This document shows, one piece after another, positions 63,851-64,000 of a stretch of DNA of 64,000 bases. This DNA comes from Dryomyza anilis (lineage: Eukaryota > Arthropoda > Insecta > Diptera > Dryomyzidae), in contig OX638131.1 in assembly GCA_951804985.1 (NCBI GenBank), positions 107,563,363 to 107,627,362 of the forward strand, written 5' to 3'. The notes under the pieces are model-generated. The model ran no database searches and was not told the DNA's origin. It saw only the letters and a program-made list of their open reading frames with translations. The translations under genes were made by a program, and so were the position numbers. Each line of letters begins with the position of its first letter. The stretch's first letter is position 1.

Positions 63851-64000
63851 AATGCAATAACAATAAAAAAATCACATTCATTTCATTTTTCCACAAAAAT
63901 TCAACTTATTCAATAAAATTTATTTTAACTATTAAAATTTGTTTACTACATTTCCATCATACAATACAACTCACTTAACCTATGTTCTAAACATGATTAA

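Overview
The window looks like nuclear DNA of a higher fly (Diptera). The coding exons carry poly-Gln, poly-Gly and Ser/Ala runs of the kind common in brachyceran flies, two introns are only 62 and 65 bp, the non-coding DNA is very AT-rich, and the one recognisable gene spans about 25 kb because its introns are packed with simple satellites. The expanded introns suggest a large-genome fly such as a tephritid or calyptrate, but the sequence alone does not fix the family.

Gene content: one gene can be reconstructed end to end. It lies on the minus strand, with coding exons from 30934 down to 5991, and is a FAM102/EEIG1-type protein. The N-terminal C2-like (NT-C2) domain is encoded by the first two coding exons and the start of the third. 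A Ser/Gly/Gln-rich middle follows, and the C-terminal block conserved in FAM102A/B is encoded by the last two exons. Seven coding exons join in frame with consensus GT-AG sites to give 783 residues. Inside the 17.8-kb fourth intron sits a 1.46-kb coding-quality ORF (about 19286 down to 17825, same strand). It begins behind an acceptor in the same phase as the flanking exons, so it is either an alternative terminal or cassette exon of this gene or a separate nested gene. I did not recognise its product.

Layout: 1-5860 is downstream, AT-rich DNA dominated by a 17-bp satellite with a 436-bp higher-order period. 5991-30934 is the gene; its introns carry AAGCTT-, TTAAAATTATT- and AGTACT-cored arrays, a hairpin-rich satellite of about 210 bp and two foldback elements. 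About 30935-31372 is the probable 5' UTR. 31400-64000 has no recognisable complete gene. It is a patchwork of minisatellites, a 19-bp satellite family recurring at several loci in both orientations, a tRNA-derived SINE with two 5'-truncated relatives, a pair of TA-flanked MITEs, a 785-bp palindromic foldback element and diverged tandem arrays. A few GC-richer islands (about 40375-40530, 46480-46690, 48350-48900, 56220-56780) may be regulatory or unassigned exon sequence.

The most rewarding items are the in-phase 1.46-kb exon with its repeated K-[IM]-[KR]-S-[ML] and F-x-T-P motifs, the shared satellite and minisatellite families spread in both orientations, the SINE set with visible target-site duplications and a paralogous near-empty site, and the young and old foldback elements.
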